This document shows, one piece after another, positions 1 through 11,000 of a DNA stretch of 31,361 nt. The notes under the pieces are model-generated. The model was not told the origin of the DNA. It did no database searches and saw only the letters and a program-made list of their open reading frames with translations. Every line of letters begins with the position of its first letter. Within the stretch, counting starts at the first letter, position 1. The stretch is from Rodentolepis nana. Lineage: Eukaryota > Platyhelminthes > Cestoda > Cyclophyllidea > Hymenolepididae. The DNA lies in contig UZAE01012811.1 of NCBI GenBank assembly GCA_900617975.1, positions 1 to 31,361 on the forward strand, read 5' to 3'. Both the position numbers and the translations under genes were made by a program.

Positions 1-210
1 GGGGGGGGGGGGGGCAGAAGAGTGCTTCAAATATGTAAGAGACACAGACACAAGGGTAGAAAAAAGTTGAGGTGATTACTGTGAAGTAGTCGAACATAAC
101 ATTCAGTGGGGACATGGTAGTTTGAAGTCAGAAGTCAACTGTCATTTAATAGACTTTTAGCCGTATGAGTATACGTTGCACCACATGAAGGTAAGTCTAT
201 CGCACATCCC
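1..210 (+). repeat. 0.3-kb dispersed element, copy A (5' part missing)
   Basis: This is the 3' two-thirds of a repeat found several times in the window. It aligns with copy B through the block containing GAAGTCAGAAGTCAACTG, the block GTATACGTTGC, and the end GTAAGTCTATCGCACATCCC (191-210). The window opens on a run of 14 G, which sits where copies B and C have their own G-rich stretch, so the 5' part is outside the window or lost at an assembly break. Compared with B it lacks about 9 bases between GTATACGTTG and CACCACATG. The splice-donor-like AAG|GTAAGT (GT at 191) is kept. No flanking duplication can be tested because the 5' side is absent. Confidence 0.8.
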
Positions 211-2277
211 GATTTAAATCATTGAGCTGTATAATGCATCACTTGCTACTGACTAGAAAGACAGGCACCACGTTTGAAGACATAGCGTGGTCAACCATAC
301 TCGATCCTTTTTCTACTCTTTCAGGCTTCACAGTGTATCGTTGAAATGCCATGTTATTGCCATGAGGTCACTTTACAATTGTGTATTTTATCGGCCTCTT
401 TTACTTATTGAACCAAGGTCAATTTGCCTAAATTAAATCAGGATTCCACAACTACTTAATTTATATAAAAATGTAAAAATTAACCTTCTTGATTTAATAC
501 ATTTTGGTTATATTGTCTCCAATGAATCACTCATTTACTCAATTATTTACGTAAATTCAGAATCATCGACTTTGCCCAATCTCAACAGTTATATTAAAAT
601 TTCTTCGAAATTTGAATTTGAAACTGATAACTTCGCATTTAACTAAGCCAATTCGACTGTTTCTCTTCCTTGCCCCTAGCCTCCTAGGAGTGACCAGATT
701 GTGTACCATTTGCATTAATTAAATTTTCATCTGAACTTTGTTTAAAAAAAGCACTATTGATTTATTTGTCCCTTTTAAATGCCTCGTCGGCGTATCCTAA
801 TAATTTGTTGAATACATTTTACTTAATGGGGAATCTACACTAAAAATGCCTATGCTGTTTATTGAAACTAATTTTCTTCTATCATTCCCGAAGCATTTTT
901 TGTTCGCATTGTTAATCTTGGTTTAAATGCAGATAAATCTCGAACTACTTGATTGGTCCTTACTAAGCCAATTATCACTCACGCTTCAAGGATACATTTG
1001 GACAGATTTAAGAAAGCCAAATTGGATGTAAAAGGAAATATTGCGTGCTGTTATTGAAGCACCTCTCCTTCTTAAAAGATCGTGCTCTTTTCGCCATTCT
1101 ATTTACATCTTTTGTTAATTAATTAATCTTCCACTTTAAGTTGGACAGATCAAATATTTTCCTTTTGTTTTATTTAATATTTCACTTCATTTTAACTCGT
1201 TTTTAATCTCATTATATGAAAATAGACTTTGTTTACAAAGAGCATCGTATCATTCACAACTCGTAGCCTTAAAAAAGAATTTATTTAATGATGAAAGCTG
1301 ACTATACCAGAGTATATCAGTTTGATTCCGCCTTCTTGTGTACTTTCATACAACCTAATTCCGTCGCTAGGCTGAAGGTCATTGCTTCACTTTGTGAGCT
1401 GTGGCTATGGCATAGTTTAAATTTAAACAAAGAGCTATAAGGATAAGGACACGAAACTGGTCGTTAATTTTGCAAAATAAATATTGATTAATTAATCATT
1501 AAAGAAACGGACATGTGGCTGCTTTTGGCATAGCTACCTCAAAATAAGGATGAACCAACTTCATGATTCAAAGATTCGTGATCCTTTATTACCAAATTAA
1601 GCAGCACCTTTAGTCGCAATCAGTATCGCGATATCTCATGAAATTAAATATTGGCATTTTCAATCAAACTACTGACAGCGTAACTGGATGTGACCTCAGC
1701 ATGATCTCAATGTTAATTCAAGCTAGTGTGTCAGGTGTCTTTTCGATACTTTTACTAACATTTTTAAGGCTATCTTCTAGTTCTACCTCCAACTCAAACT
1801 TTCCGATCTAATACCTTTTCAATGGTGAAGAATTTTTGAAATTATGAGGCCTTGGCTGGAGACTCAACTCATATTTGCTGGCGTTTACCTTGTCCAATTT
1901 TTCTCCACACCTACTAAAATTTCTTCCAAACAATTATTAGAATAATGATAACTTTTCCCAAACGCCTCCCTTTAAATTTCCATAGCCCTTCGAGGAAATA
2001 GTTGCGGTATTTGAAAGCACGGGGCTGTTCTATTCACGTAAATTTGTTTTAAATTATGAGAAGATGAGGTAAAACTTTAGGAAAGGACTGGTAGCTATTT
2101 GTTGTTTGCTTCTTTGTTTCCTGTCATTATTAAATTGTGACAGAGCTGTTGCTATAGCCACTTGGGAAAAAAAGAATTAATTATTGAGATAAAATTAGGT
2201 TTTCATTAAATGGTATTCGAGACTGGTATAGAGCACAATTCACAATCACAATTTGGCTATAATAGACACTATTATCA
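211..2277. other. AT-rich non-coding region
   Basis: There is no open frame of note and no recognisable protein, tRNA or rRNA in this stretch. It is AT-rich with many short A/T runs. It may be intergenic or part of an upstream 5' UTR intron of the membrane-protein gene, whose first coding exon begins after a splice-acceptor-like site at 2770. I see no convincing promoter. Confidence 0.6.
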
Positions 2278-2292
2278 TATGCTGATATAATT

Positions 2293-2620
2293 CATTTATA
2301 TCAAATGGCAGGTGTTTTGATAGTTATCATTAGCCCTGGAGCTGACTTCGGAGTTTCACAGAGAGGAGGAGGAACATCAAAATGATTAAAAGTCAAGAGG
2401 GGGGACAGAAAAGTGATTCACAGATGTAAAAGAGACAGACAGCGAGACACAAGGGCATAAAAAAGGTAAGATGAGTACTTTGGAAGGGGTCGAATATGAC
2501 AAATAGTCGGGCCATAGTAGTTTGAAGTCAGAAGTCAACTGCCGATCAATAGACTTTTTTGCCGTATAAGTATACGTTGCCCAGGGTGCACCACGTGGAG
2601 GTAAGTCTATTGCGTATCCC
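2293..2620 (+). repeat. 0.3-kb dispersed element, copy B (full length, 15-bp TSD)
   Basis: This full-length copy is flanked by a perfect 15-bp direct repeat, TATGCTGATATAATT, at 2278-2292 and 2621-2635. That is a target-site duplication of the size made by target-primed (LINE-driven) retrotransposition. The conserved part starts ATCAAATGGCAGG. It carries a short inverted repeat (ATCAAA/TTTGAT), GAGGAGGAGGAAC, a G-run, GGTAAGATGAGTAC near 2466, the overlapping palindromes GGTGCACC and CCACGTGG, and ends GTAAGTCTATTGCGTATCCC. No poly(A) tail, long open frame or convincing pol III boxes are seen. The class is uncertain; a non-autonomous SINE-like retroelement is the best fit to the duplication length. 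Confidence 0.85.
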
Positions 2621-2751
2621 TATGCTGATATAATTAAATTCAGCACATTGGTTTATCATTAGAACCATGAGTCAATCAGCGTATTGGCTCTATTTGATTA
2701 GTTACAAATAAAAGTTCTTTCATAATAGTACCTCCCACTTATTAATTACAC

Positions 2752-2770
2752 CTAATGTGTTCTTCTTTAG
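2752..2770 (+). other. Probable 3' splice site before the first coding exon
   Basis: The sequence TGTTCTTCTTTAG ends at 2770, 17 nt before the chosen ATG at 2788, and has the pyrimidine tract and AG of a splice acceptor. It could receive an untranslated cis exon or a trans-spliced leader. The nearest strong upstream donor on this strand is GAG|GTAAGT of repeat copy B at 2601, which would give a 170-nt intron. Without RNA data the partner is unknown. Confidence 0.45.
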
Positions 2771-2787
2771 ATTGGAAGCAGTCTAAA

Positions 2788-5670
2788 ATGGAGCCTGGGC
2801 ATTATTTCGTTAATATAAATCCAGAATCCGACGAACCGAAACGTCTTCGTGGAACTCGACGCCTGGCGTCGGAACCCACACCGCGAGATCGAATAAAGAG
2901 GGCAGAATTCCGAAAATTCCTCAAAATCAGAACGCTTGTCTTTGGTGTTTTGGCTGTCATATTTCTCGCTATTGGAATCCCGTTAGCGATCGTATTTAGG
3001 GCTAACAAAGGGTGAGTATATTTCAAGCAAGTAAGCGAAAACTTTTGAAGTTATTGCTTTAATTCCATTTTTAATGCGACTTATTAACATAAGTATTTAA
3101 TATATTTCAACCAGATTATATTTTATTATCATCCTTGGTCGTTGTTATATTGTTATTTTAATCAACTAATCTATATCCATCATCATCAATATCAATATGG
3201 CGTATATGTTATTAGCTACATTGCAAGGCAAAATCAATCTAAAAATATTTCACACCTTACGTATTTACAAAACGAATTGCATTCTATGCGAAAATATGGA
3301 TAACTCAGTGCTTTCAGTATTCAATGCCCTCATTTCATTATTTGTTCCTTCTTAAATCCACTTGATATTCCATTAACCAGGTGCTACCTTGATTAAAATC
3401 CGTGGAGGTATTGGTCATTGTCATGTACAATAGTAATATATCCAGCCAAGACTATTTAATAGTCAGTGTGGGGAAAGGAGTCCTATTTCCCCCCCCCCTC
3501 CCCACCCTTTTGGTTGAAATTTCTTCTACGCTCTTAGAAAGTGAGATCAAACAGAGTTTGCTTAGGAAAGTACTTATTCACAACACCCTATAAATATTTT
3601 GTAATTTGACTAATGTCTTGACATTGTCTTGCAGTTCACGTGCAGACTACACTCATACATGTGGGTTAAAGGGGAGATTTATTGATGCAGGTGCACTGTT
3701 GTCCTGGAGTTAGTTAAAAATTAATTTGCTCCTACTTAATTATGAATTAAGTAGACATTCTGGCTGATGTTGGCTAAACGGACTGCTTTTTTTAAATTAT
3801 TTAAAGCGTCAATGGTGTTCTTCACTCATGCACAATTTGACCTATTTGTCCTAGACCAGTTATCCAATAACGATTTTTATTGGTTGCCAATCGGACAAAG
3901 GTCACAAACCACTAAATGCAAGTCTGTATAATCCAACCCAAGTTTTGGTTGTAGCGGTTGCCGTGCAAATAAGCTTTGACTTATTCCCGTCAATCTCTGT
4001 GACAAATTCCCCTACTATGAAACTGCTCCCGAAATTAACTAAACTACCTCAACGTTACCGAAACAACAGAGAGTACAGTGTGTATAACTTTTATTGTGGT
4101 TGTGTGGCACTGTCACAAAGCTTAGTCATTAGAATACAGCTTGCGGTTTGTTAAGCAATGCAGCGACTATTGATTGGTAGATGGTAGAGAAATCTCTGCA
4201 CTCACGACCGCATCTCCTAACTACTTGATAACTGGCACGCTGGAGACTGTCTGAGTGCGCATGAAGTCGCTTTCCTCCGCCATGGTAGCGTCAACTCAAT
4301 TTCCTTTGAGGTCACTTTCCAAATCTCCCGCTTTCCCTTTCCTGATTTATATTATCTTATTTTTCACAATTGTTTGCGAGATCTCTTGGCCATTGGATTT
4401 ACGAAACGCTCCTGTTTTTGTTAGCCTTTGGGAACAATATTAACTTTGAAGGAGGATTTTCCTGCGTTTAACTTAATCGGAATCCTAATGATTTTCTGCC
4501 GATAGGATTTACTGGAACTAAATTCGGAACTGTCTACCTACACTAATCAATTCCCTGATTTGGAAGACACCCAAATGGACTAATTGGACAGCTTGCAACT
4601 TTAGCATCGACCTGAAAATAAACCCAATTTTGCGATTTGAACGCTTTGAAGTTGGTCAGTTTTAAGTTACAATATAGACAAATGCGAAAATACCCGTGAG
4701 AACGCCAAATGTCCCAAATCCTTTCATAAGGGCCAGATTGCTTCTTTTCTTATTTGTCAAAGCAAGATATTTACCTCTCTAATGTTGCATTTTTTTCAGC
4801 AATGCAGCTTGGGCGATCGGACTTTTGCTGACGATACTTGGCGGTGCTTGTACACTTATCTTCCTCATTTATCTTCCAATCTTCATGCGTGTTATGGCCG
4901 CCAGATCGGAAATGGCTGCCTATCAAGCAAGAACTGCTGAAGCTTTGCAGGAAGTGTGGAGCAGTTGTCGCTAGACAACATTTATTTCATCTTTTTCACC
5001 TTGAAATATTCCAGCATTAGCAATTTCCTCTTACACTTAGCCTAACCAATCTAAAATAACAGCATAACCCATAGAAGCAGTATTGACACTTATGTTCAAT
5101 TTGTAAAAATAAAACCAAAACTTTCTTTGTACTTAAATTAATTCATTAGCATCATTTGGTTGGTTGGAAATTAAATAAATGTGCCTAACACTTGTACGAT
5201 GCATACATTTATTTTTCAAATTGTGAAGAAAAAGACAAATTGATGATAACATTTTAAAAATAATTTCAGTTATTTTAAGTAGGTATATTTCGTTTAATCT
5301 TCAAAGTATGCGAATTTACTCTACAAAGTTCACCTACCGAAGGCCAATTGACGAAATCAATCATGCAAATCTAAAACGAATGAAATTAATTTGAGTAACT
5401 GGATGCTATACTCACATTGATTTCTTTATTAGAAATCACTCGTTATTACTGTTTTAGACCCCCTATCCACGGCAAGGGGAGGCAACGGACGTGCCACAGC
5501 GACCGTTGACTGCAACTAATCCTCATTACAATCCAGCTGCTGATCCTCTCTTGCAAACTTCCATATCCGAATTGGATCCATCAGCTCCGCCATTACCTCT
5601 TCCACCTCTGCCAACTGAAGACCCACCAAGATACGACTATATTCAAAGAGAACAACAGCAGCGTGTATAA
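2788..5670 (+). CDS. Two-pass membrane protein with Pro-rich, PPxY-bearing cytosolic tail (3 exons)
   Basis: Exons are 2788-3011, 4800-4953 and 5458-5670; the joined frame gives 196 residues. I start at ATG 2788 rather than 2755 because a splice-acceptor-like site lies at 2770, between the two. Residues 1-48 are hydrophilic and become strongly basic (RIKRAEFRKFLKIR) just before a hydrophobic segment at 49-70. A short loop (71-78) leads to a second segment (79-104). The positive-inside rule puts both termini in the cytosol. The C-terminal tail is rich in Pro (SAPPLPLPPLP) and ends with PPRY at 182-185, a PPxY-type WW-domain ligand often used to recruit NEDD4-family ubiquitin ligases. I do not recognise the family. 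The first intron uses a clean GG|GTGAGT donor. The second donor (GAA|GTGTGG) is weak but preserves frame; without that splice, exon 2 reads to a stop at 4972-4974, giving a shorter protein. A poly(A) signal follows at 5714. Confidence 0.75.
3012..4799 (+). other. Intron 1 of the membrane-protein gene
   Basis: This 1,788-nt intron is bounded by GG|GTGAGT and TTTTTTTCAG. It contains a C10 run at 3489-3498. Short open frames (for example 4261-4443, hydrophobic) have no supporting features, and I regard them as chance. Confidence 0.7.
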
Positions 5671-5713
5671 ACAAAGCGGGAACAAACCGTTTTCAGCACA
5701 TTTTAATTTGCCG

Positions 5714-5719
5714 AATAAA
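5714..5719 (+). terminator. Poly(A) signal of the membrane-protein gene
   Basis: A canonical AATAAA lies 44 nt after the TAA stop at 5668-5670, a normal distance for a short 3' UTR. Another AATAAA occurs near 5108 in intron 2 and could serve the shorter form that stops at 4974. Confidence 0.6.
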
Positions 5720-8095
5720 AACACGCGTTAGATACTATTTGAACGGTTCCGCAAAAAATGTGATGGATGGAGACAATATGTTTATTGAAAATATCAAAGG
5801 AATCGCAGTCCCATTCAAAATTCACATTACATTTAAATGCATATTAACTTATAATAGAAATCCAATGTACACTAAGCTTATAATGTTAATCCGTTTGCCA
5901 ACTTTTGTACCGTATTCCTTGCATATTTTAAGACCATTGGAGAATTCTTTAAAATTTGCGAAAATATCCGAATCAATATACCACTTTGTTGTCCATTTGG
6001 TAAGGGATGCTTCTTCTATGTTGTTGTAATGCTGAGGCGTTCAGTTTCTGTTGGTAGAAATCTCAAGACAACAGTTGATTCAAATTAGAGTAAGAGAGTC
6101 AAAGCCGAACACGGTTGACCTAAGTTAGTTTATTAAGCAAACAAAGGCGGTTTGCTGGAATAAACATCGCTTTCATGTTGTTACTGGTTAGAAATCAAGA
6201 CAAACTCGTTAGAACGATAACTGTTTTGGTTCTAAATAGCTGTCAGTAGTGATTTATGAATCCATATCCGTATGCACGATGTCCACAATTAAGAGACAAA
6301 ATTAAGAATGAATTATTGCTTGATAACCCTACTCTTAGAAATGGTAATTGATCTCCCACGTCCTCCAAAACTTCTTCTACCAATGGAAGCCCACAATTTT
6401 CCTATTTCCAAATTGATAAAAGACATTTGGTAATTGTGCCTATTCCTTTTTCTCATTACCGTTTAAGATGTCGATTGCAAAAATTCACATTCACTCACTC
6501 CTACAAATAAAATAATGGTTATATTAATGGGAAAACTGTTTTTTATGCAAAGATTGGAGTGAATTTCAATGTTATCAAGAACGAAACTGCGAACTATTAT
6601 AAAAAAATTAGAAGATAATGATGGACAGGTTTTTGATATTAAAGAAAAACACGTTTGGAAGTGCCAAAGAAAGAAATATTTGCTTAAATAAAGAAAATTA
6701 AAGCGAAAATCTTAATGTTTGAAAATGCTTCTACAAATTATTTACAAATTTGGCATAACTATTAAAGTGGGAAGAAACTGTGCTAGAATTTTGTACAAAT
6801 GGCTAATGCTCGCTTAATCTCGCAGGGAAATTTTAGGATATTTCACAATCGTTTGGGATGTTGAAACTGGCATCGAGAAAAACTGTGACGTAATTTATAT
6901 GTACTTTAGTGCCTCTACAGCAGGTTGGTAGCTAAGTCTCAACCCACTCTGGATAAAATTGACTACCTATTTCAATTAGTACTTTAGAAACTGTCCACAA
7001 ACACTACCAAAGATTATAAGTATTTTGCTACACCTACCGCTTCGTTCACAGATGATACGAACGTCCAGTGTTTAGAAGAGTTATGTACGGAGCATCGAAT
7101 GATTAGCTATTTTTTGTGCTTCCGAGATTACTTTCTTAATCAGGATGGTTTTTACCTATTGACGTTGTTCAGGAAAAAACTGTAACTATTGATTTGTACG
7201 GCGACTACTTTACCGGTCAAAACACTGAAAAACTTTATATGATTGGATTTTCCTTTTGCGGAACAAATGGGAAATAATTAACACAATGGTAAACATTAAT
7301 AGCAAGCATTGAAAAATAGCGTTCAATGATGGGATTTAAAGAGTTCGATATCGCATTCTTTATCAATGCCAAGAAAGGGTATCGTTGAGTACTCTTGGGA
7401 ATTTATGCAATTTGTGTAATTGACCAGAAAAATTGGAGGTTGTTGGAATATAATGGCAGGAAAAAGAACAACAAAATGAATTGACTTACTTTTCATATTC
7501 TCCGGAATTACGAAATATAAAAAATAATATCTGAAATTTTGAAAGATGTTCCAGTTAGTTAATGTTACAAATAACCACAGATTAATTTTTATTTTCCGAG
7601 CCAAAAGTAGGCATATAAAAATTAATGAAAAACTTGACTTGATAATTTTATTTTCATGCGACTTGCCACGGACAGGGATAAACTCACATGAAAAGATAAA
7701 AAGAGATTCAAAGTTATGTGAATATGGAAAAAAATTAAGAGAGTGCCTTTTTGTAGAAAAGAATTAAAATCGATTAACACGATTCCTGCAAACCAGGTAA
7801 CTGAATGATTTTATTGTAAATATTCTGATAAATTAATTATACAAATTTGCATTTCTGAGTTTTAATGTATCTAATCTAACAAATAGTCGTATTCCGATTA
7901 TTCAGAAATAAAAATATTAACCGCGAAATGATTTATAAACAGTTATTTACAAAATATTAATTACATTTCAAAACAAATTTCGTATATAGCAATCATTAAA
8001 TCTTTCATTTCATAAAGGTAACTTTGAATTCACTTTTAGTGAACACTTTGACGTCCATTACAGGGGCGCTTCTTTCGTCCGTCCTCTTTGTGAAG
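5720..8095. other. AT-rich spacer between the membrane-protein gene and Argonaute
   Basis: No conserved coding frame, RNA gene or repeat copy is visible. Small open frames at 5739-6029 (+), 7323-7604 (-) and 7546-7767 (+) have AT-rich, low-complexity translations without motifs. The Argonaute promoter and any 5' UTR exon should lie here. An acceptor-like CACTTTTAG ending at 8039 and a donor-like AAAG|GTAACT near 8018 hint at an untranslated exon, but neither is decisive. Confidence 0.55.
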
Positions 8096-11000
8096 ATGTT
8101 GAATATATTTGGGGGTGGATATAATCCACCCACTCATCTTTTTGGGATGGCAAATAATTGTGGTATGTTTTTTCGTATATATTTTTACCTTCTTCATTTT
8201 ATTCGTCTGCATTTAAATTTTCTCTTTTCCCTTCTAGAAAATAGTGATGGTGTTCATTCTTTTCCACCTGGAATTTCACCCTCTGGAACTAATTCTGTTT
8301 CCACAGAGTCTAGTGATCCTTTTAACGCACAATATAGCACCCCATCACCAAACGGCTCTACCCTGGCAAATGATGCTAATGCCACTACGAATACCCTTGT
8401 GCTTCGCTCTAATGAAATTACTCCTCCATTAAGTGGTTCAGGTGATGGTCCAACCGGTAATTCCCCAACGGGTGGCGGCGCGGCAGGTAGTGCTGCTGGA
8501 AGCGGAAGTGGTTCTGGACAGGATGGTGGTGGAAATGGCGGAGCTACGAATAATAACCTCACAGTGCAGCATCCATTTTTGTTTGAACCACCACCTAGAA
8601 CTTCTCGTGGTACCGAGGGCCGCACCATCTCTTTGAAGGCAAATCATTTTGAAATTAGAGTTGCGAAAGGAATCTGGTTCCATTATGATGTTTCTATCTC
8701 CCCAGACAAGTGTCCTCGTCGTGTTAACCGGTAGGCTATTATAAATGTATTGTCAGTTGACTAAAGGAACTCGTTTTAGCTTTGAGTTGGTGTTTTTTTA
8801 TACCATTTTTTCTATTCTGATTTCTTTTAAATCTGTTGATATGACATAATTTGCCAAATTATGTCTCCACGTCTTGTCGAGTTTTCTACGCATTCTCCCT
8901 GGTTTCCTTTATAGCAACAATTTACCTATACCGCTGCTTAATCTATCAATTCTGGTAACCAACATTTATACACAGACATTATTTGTCTCCTGTGCAATTA
9001 TGCATTGGGATCAGACCTGGGCAGAACTTTCCGTTTGTTTCGTTTCGCATTACGAATTCTTTTCCTTTTCATATTTATGTTTTTTTCCAAAACTCAGTGT
9101 TTCATAAGTTAGGATCGGTTTTTGATTTCAGCTAAGTGTCAAGAAATTTTCCATGGTTATTCGTTTTATCTGTAGATAAGTTGACCTCGAATCTCTTATT
9201 TCTTGGATTGTCAATCCACTACTGATTTATTCTAATTATGAACTTTAATAGGCAATGATAACACTATCGTCTTTGCTTCTTTGCAGAGAGATTATCAACG
9301 CAATGGTACATTCAAGGGAATACGACAATTACTTCAAGGATCTTCAGCCTGCATTTGATGGCCGGCGCAACTTCTACACTCGTCATGAGCTGCCCATAGG
9401 GAAAGATGGACTCGAGTTGGAAGTTGCATTGCCGGGAGAAGGAAGAGATAGGACTTTTAAAGTTTCCATTCGTTTTGTTTCCGAGGTCTCCTTGTTTAAT
9501 CTGGAGGATGCGTTGGAAGGAAAATGCAAAAGGATTCCTGCTGATGCGGTCGCATCCCTGGATGTTATTCTACGCCATCAACACAGCATGCTGTAAGTTA
9601 TTGTCGTTTGATTTTTATTAGGGACATTCTTATTTTCTCCTGATCGTTCGTCCCAAAACTCTGCTTTTAAAGACAGATAAAGTAATGTTTTTTATTTTAT
9701 TGGTGTTTGTGGTGCTCTTTTTATAAGCGTTTTATTGTTCCCATCCTTGCCTTATCTGAATGAGGATATGCCAATTAATTCTACTTTCGTCTTATGACTG
9801 TGCTAAAGTGACCATCTTGAAAACTTCACAGTTCGGGGTCATTGGCTTCTAGCAACAGTTTGGGGGTTAAATCAGTGGGAGGAAGTAGTCTATAAACTGT
9901 AGATTTATCTATACATTCCCTGTTTTCCTCAACTTCAAAACAGTACGGAAACGTTTGGTTGCAGGATAAACAAGTCTTCACCGCTACATTATGGTTGATA
10001 TGCCTGCTTTAAGTTACGGTAATTTTGGCAGGGTTAGGTAAGTGAATAGAGAGTTTCTAGATTCATTTTAAAGTTATTCTCGTGTTGTTAACTAGTTCAG
10101 TGTTTCGCTAATGCTAAAACTTTATTTTTAGCTCTTAGGAAAATCAAACGAAAACTATTTTTTGGTTAAAGTATTTATCATTGATTTATTTTTTTGTGTA
10201 ATTATCACGGTCTGGTTTTAACTTGTTGCAATAACCAGCCATTTTAAATTCAATTTTAAGAACGCCGCATATATGAATAGCGTTGAAGTTTATGTTACCG
10301 TTTCTGCTTGTTACTTTTTTTAAGAATCAGCTCTGCACAAGTTATATTTCATCTTAGTACGCGTAATATTTAAGTGGTTATTTTAAATTTGCATTTATTC
10401 TCTTATGTCTGGCAGTCATACTCCAGTTGGTCGTTCCTTCTTTTCAACTCCTGGACCTGAAAAAAATCCTCTTGGAGGTGGTCGAGAAGTTTGGTTCGGT
10501 TTCCATCAAAGCGTTCGACCCTCAAGGTGGAGAATGCTGCTAAATATTGACGGTAAGTCTGCTTCACCCTATCTATCTTGCCCTAATTGCCGTTAAAGTA
10601 CACTTTCAAACCCTCCACCTCTCTACATCATGTACTAGTGTAAATAACGTGCTTGTCCTTGTAGTCTCAGCAACTGCGTTTTACAAGGAGCAATCTGTAC
10701 TAGATTTCATGTACGAAGTTCTCGAGATGCAAGATCGCAGTGAGATGCGACGCAACCTCTCCGATAGTCAACGCGTTAAGTTCACCAAAGAAATCAAGGG
10801 CTTGAAGATTGAGATCACGCATTGTGGAAATATTCGCCGAAAGTATCGAGTGTGTAACGTCACTCGGCGCTCGGCTATGAATCAGCAGTTCCCCCTGTTA
10901 ACTGATGATGGTACTACTGTTGACACGTCTGTTTCTGATTACTTCTTGAAACGATACTCAATTTCACTCAAGTAAGTTGAATGATCCCTTTATTTTACAC

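Noticed and set aside
2293..2620. Solo LTR or taeniid TRIM identity for the 0.3-kb repeat
   Set aside because: Target duplications of 10-15 bp and the lack of TG...CA ends do not fit LTR integration; no consensus was available for a direct comparison.
2755..2787. Earlier ATG at 2755 for the membrane protein
   Set aside because: A pyrimidine-rich splice-acceptor-like site ends at 2770, between this ATG and 2788, so 2755 is probably not in the mature mRNA.
4261..4443. Small secreted or membrane protein in intron 1 of the membrane-protein gene
   Set aside because: It is hydrophobic but lacks any splice, promoter or similarity support, and it lies within a confident intron.
5739..6029. 96-residue frame after the membrane-protein gene
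   Set aside because: It starts after the poly(A) signal, is AT-rich and has no motif.
8254..8628. Minus-strand and alternative-frame proteins over the AGO Gly/Ser-rich exon
   Set aside because: They are shadows of a GC-richer, repetitive coding exon; the AGO frame alone is conserved and correctly spliced.
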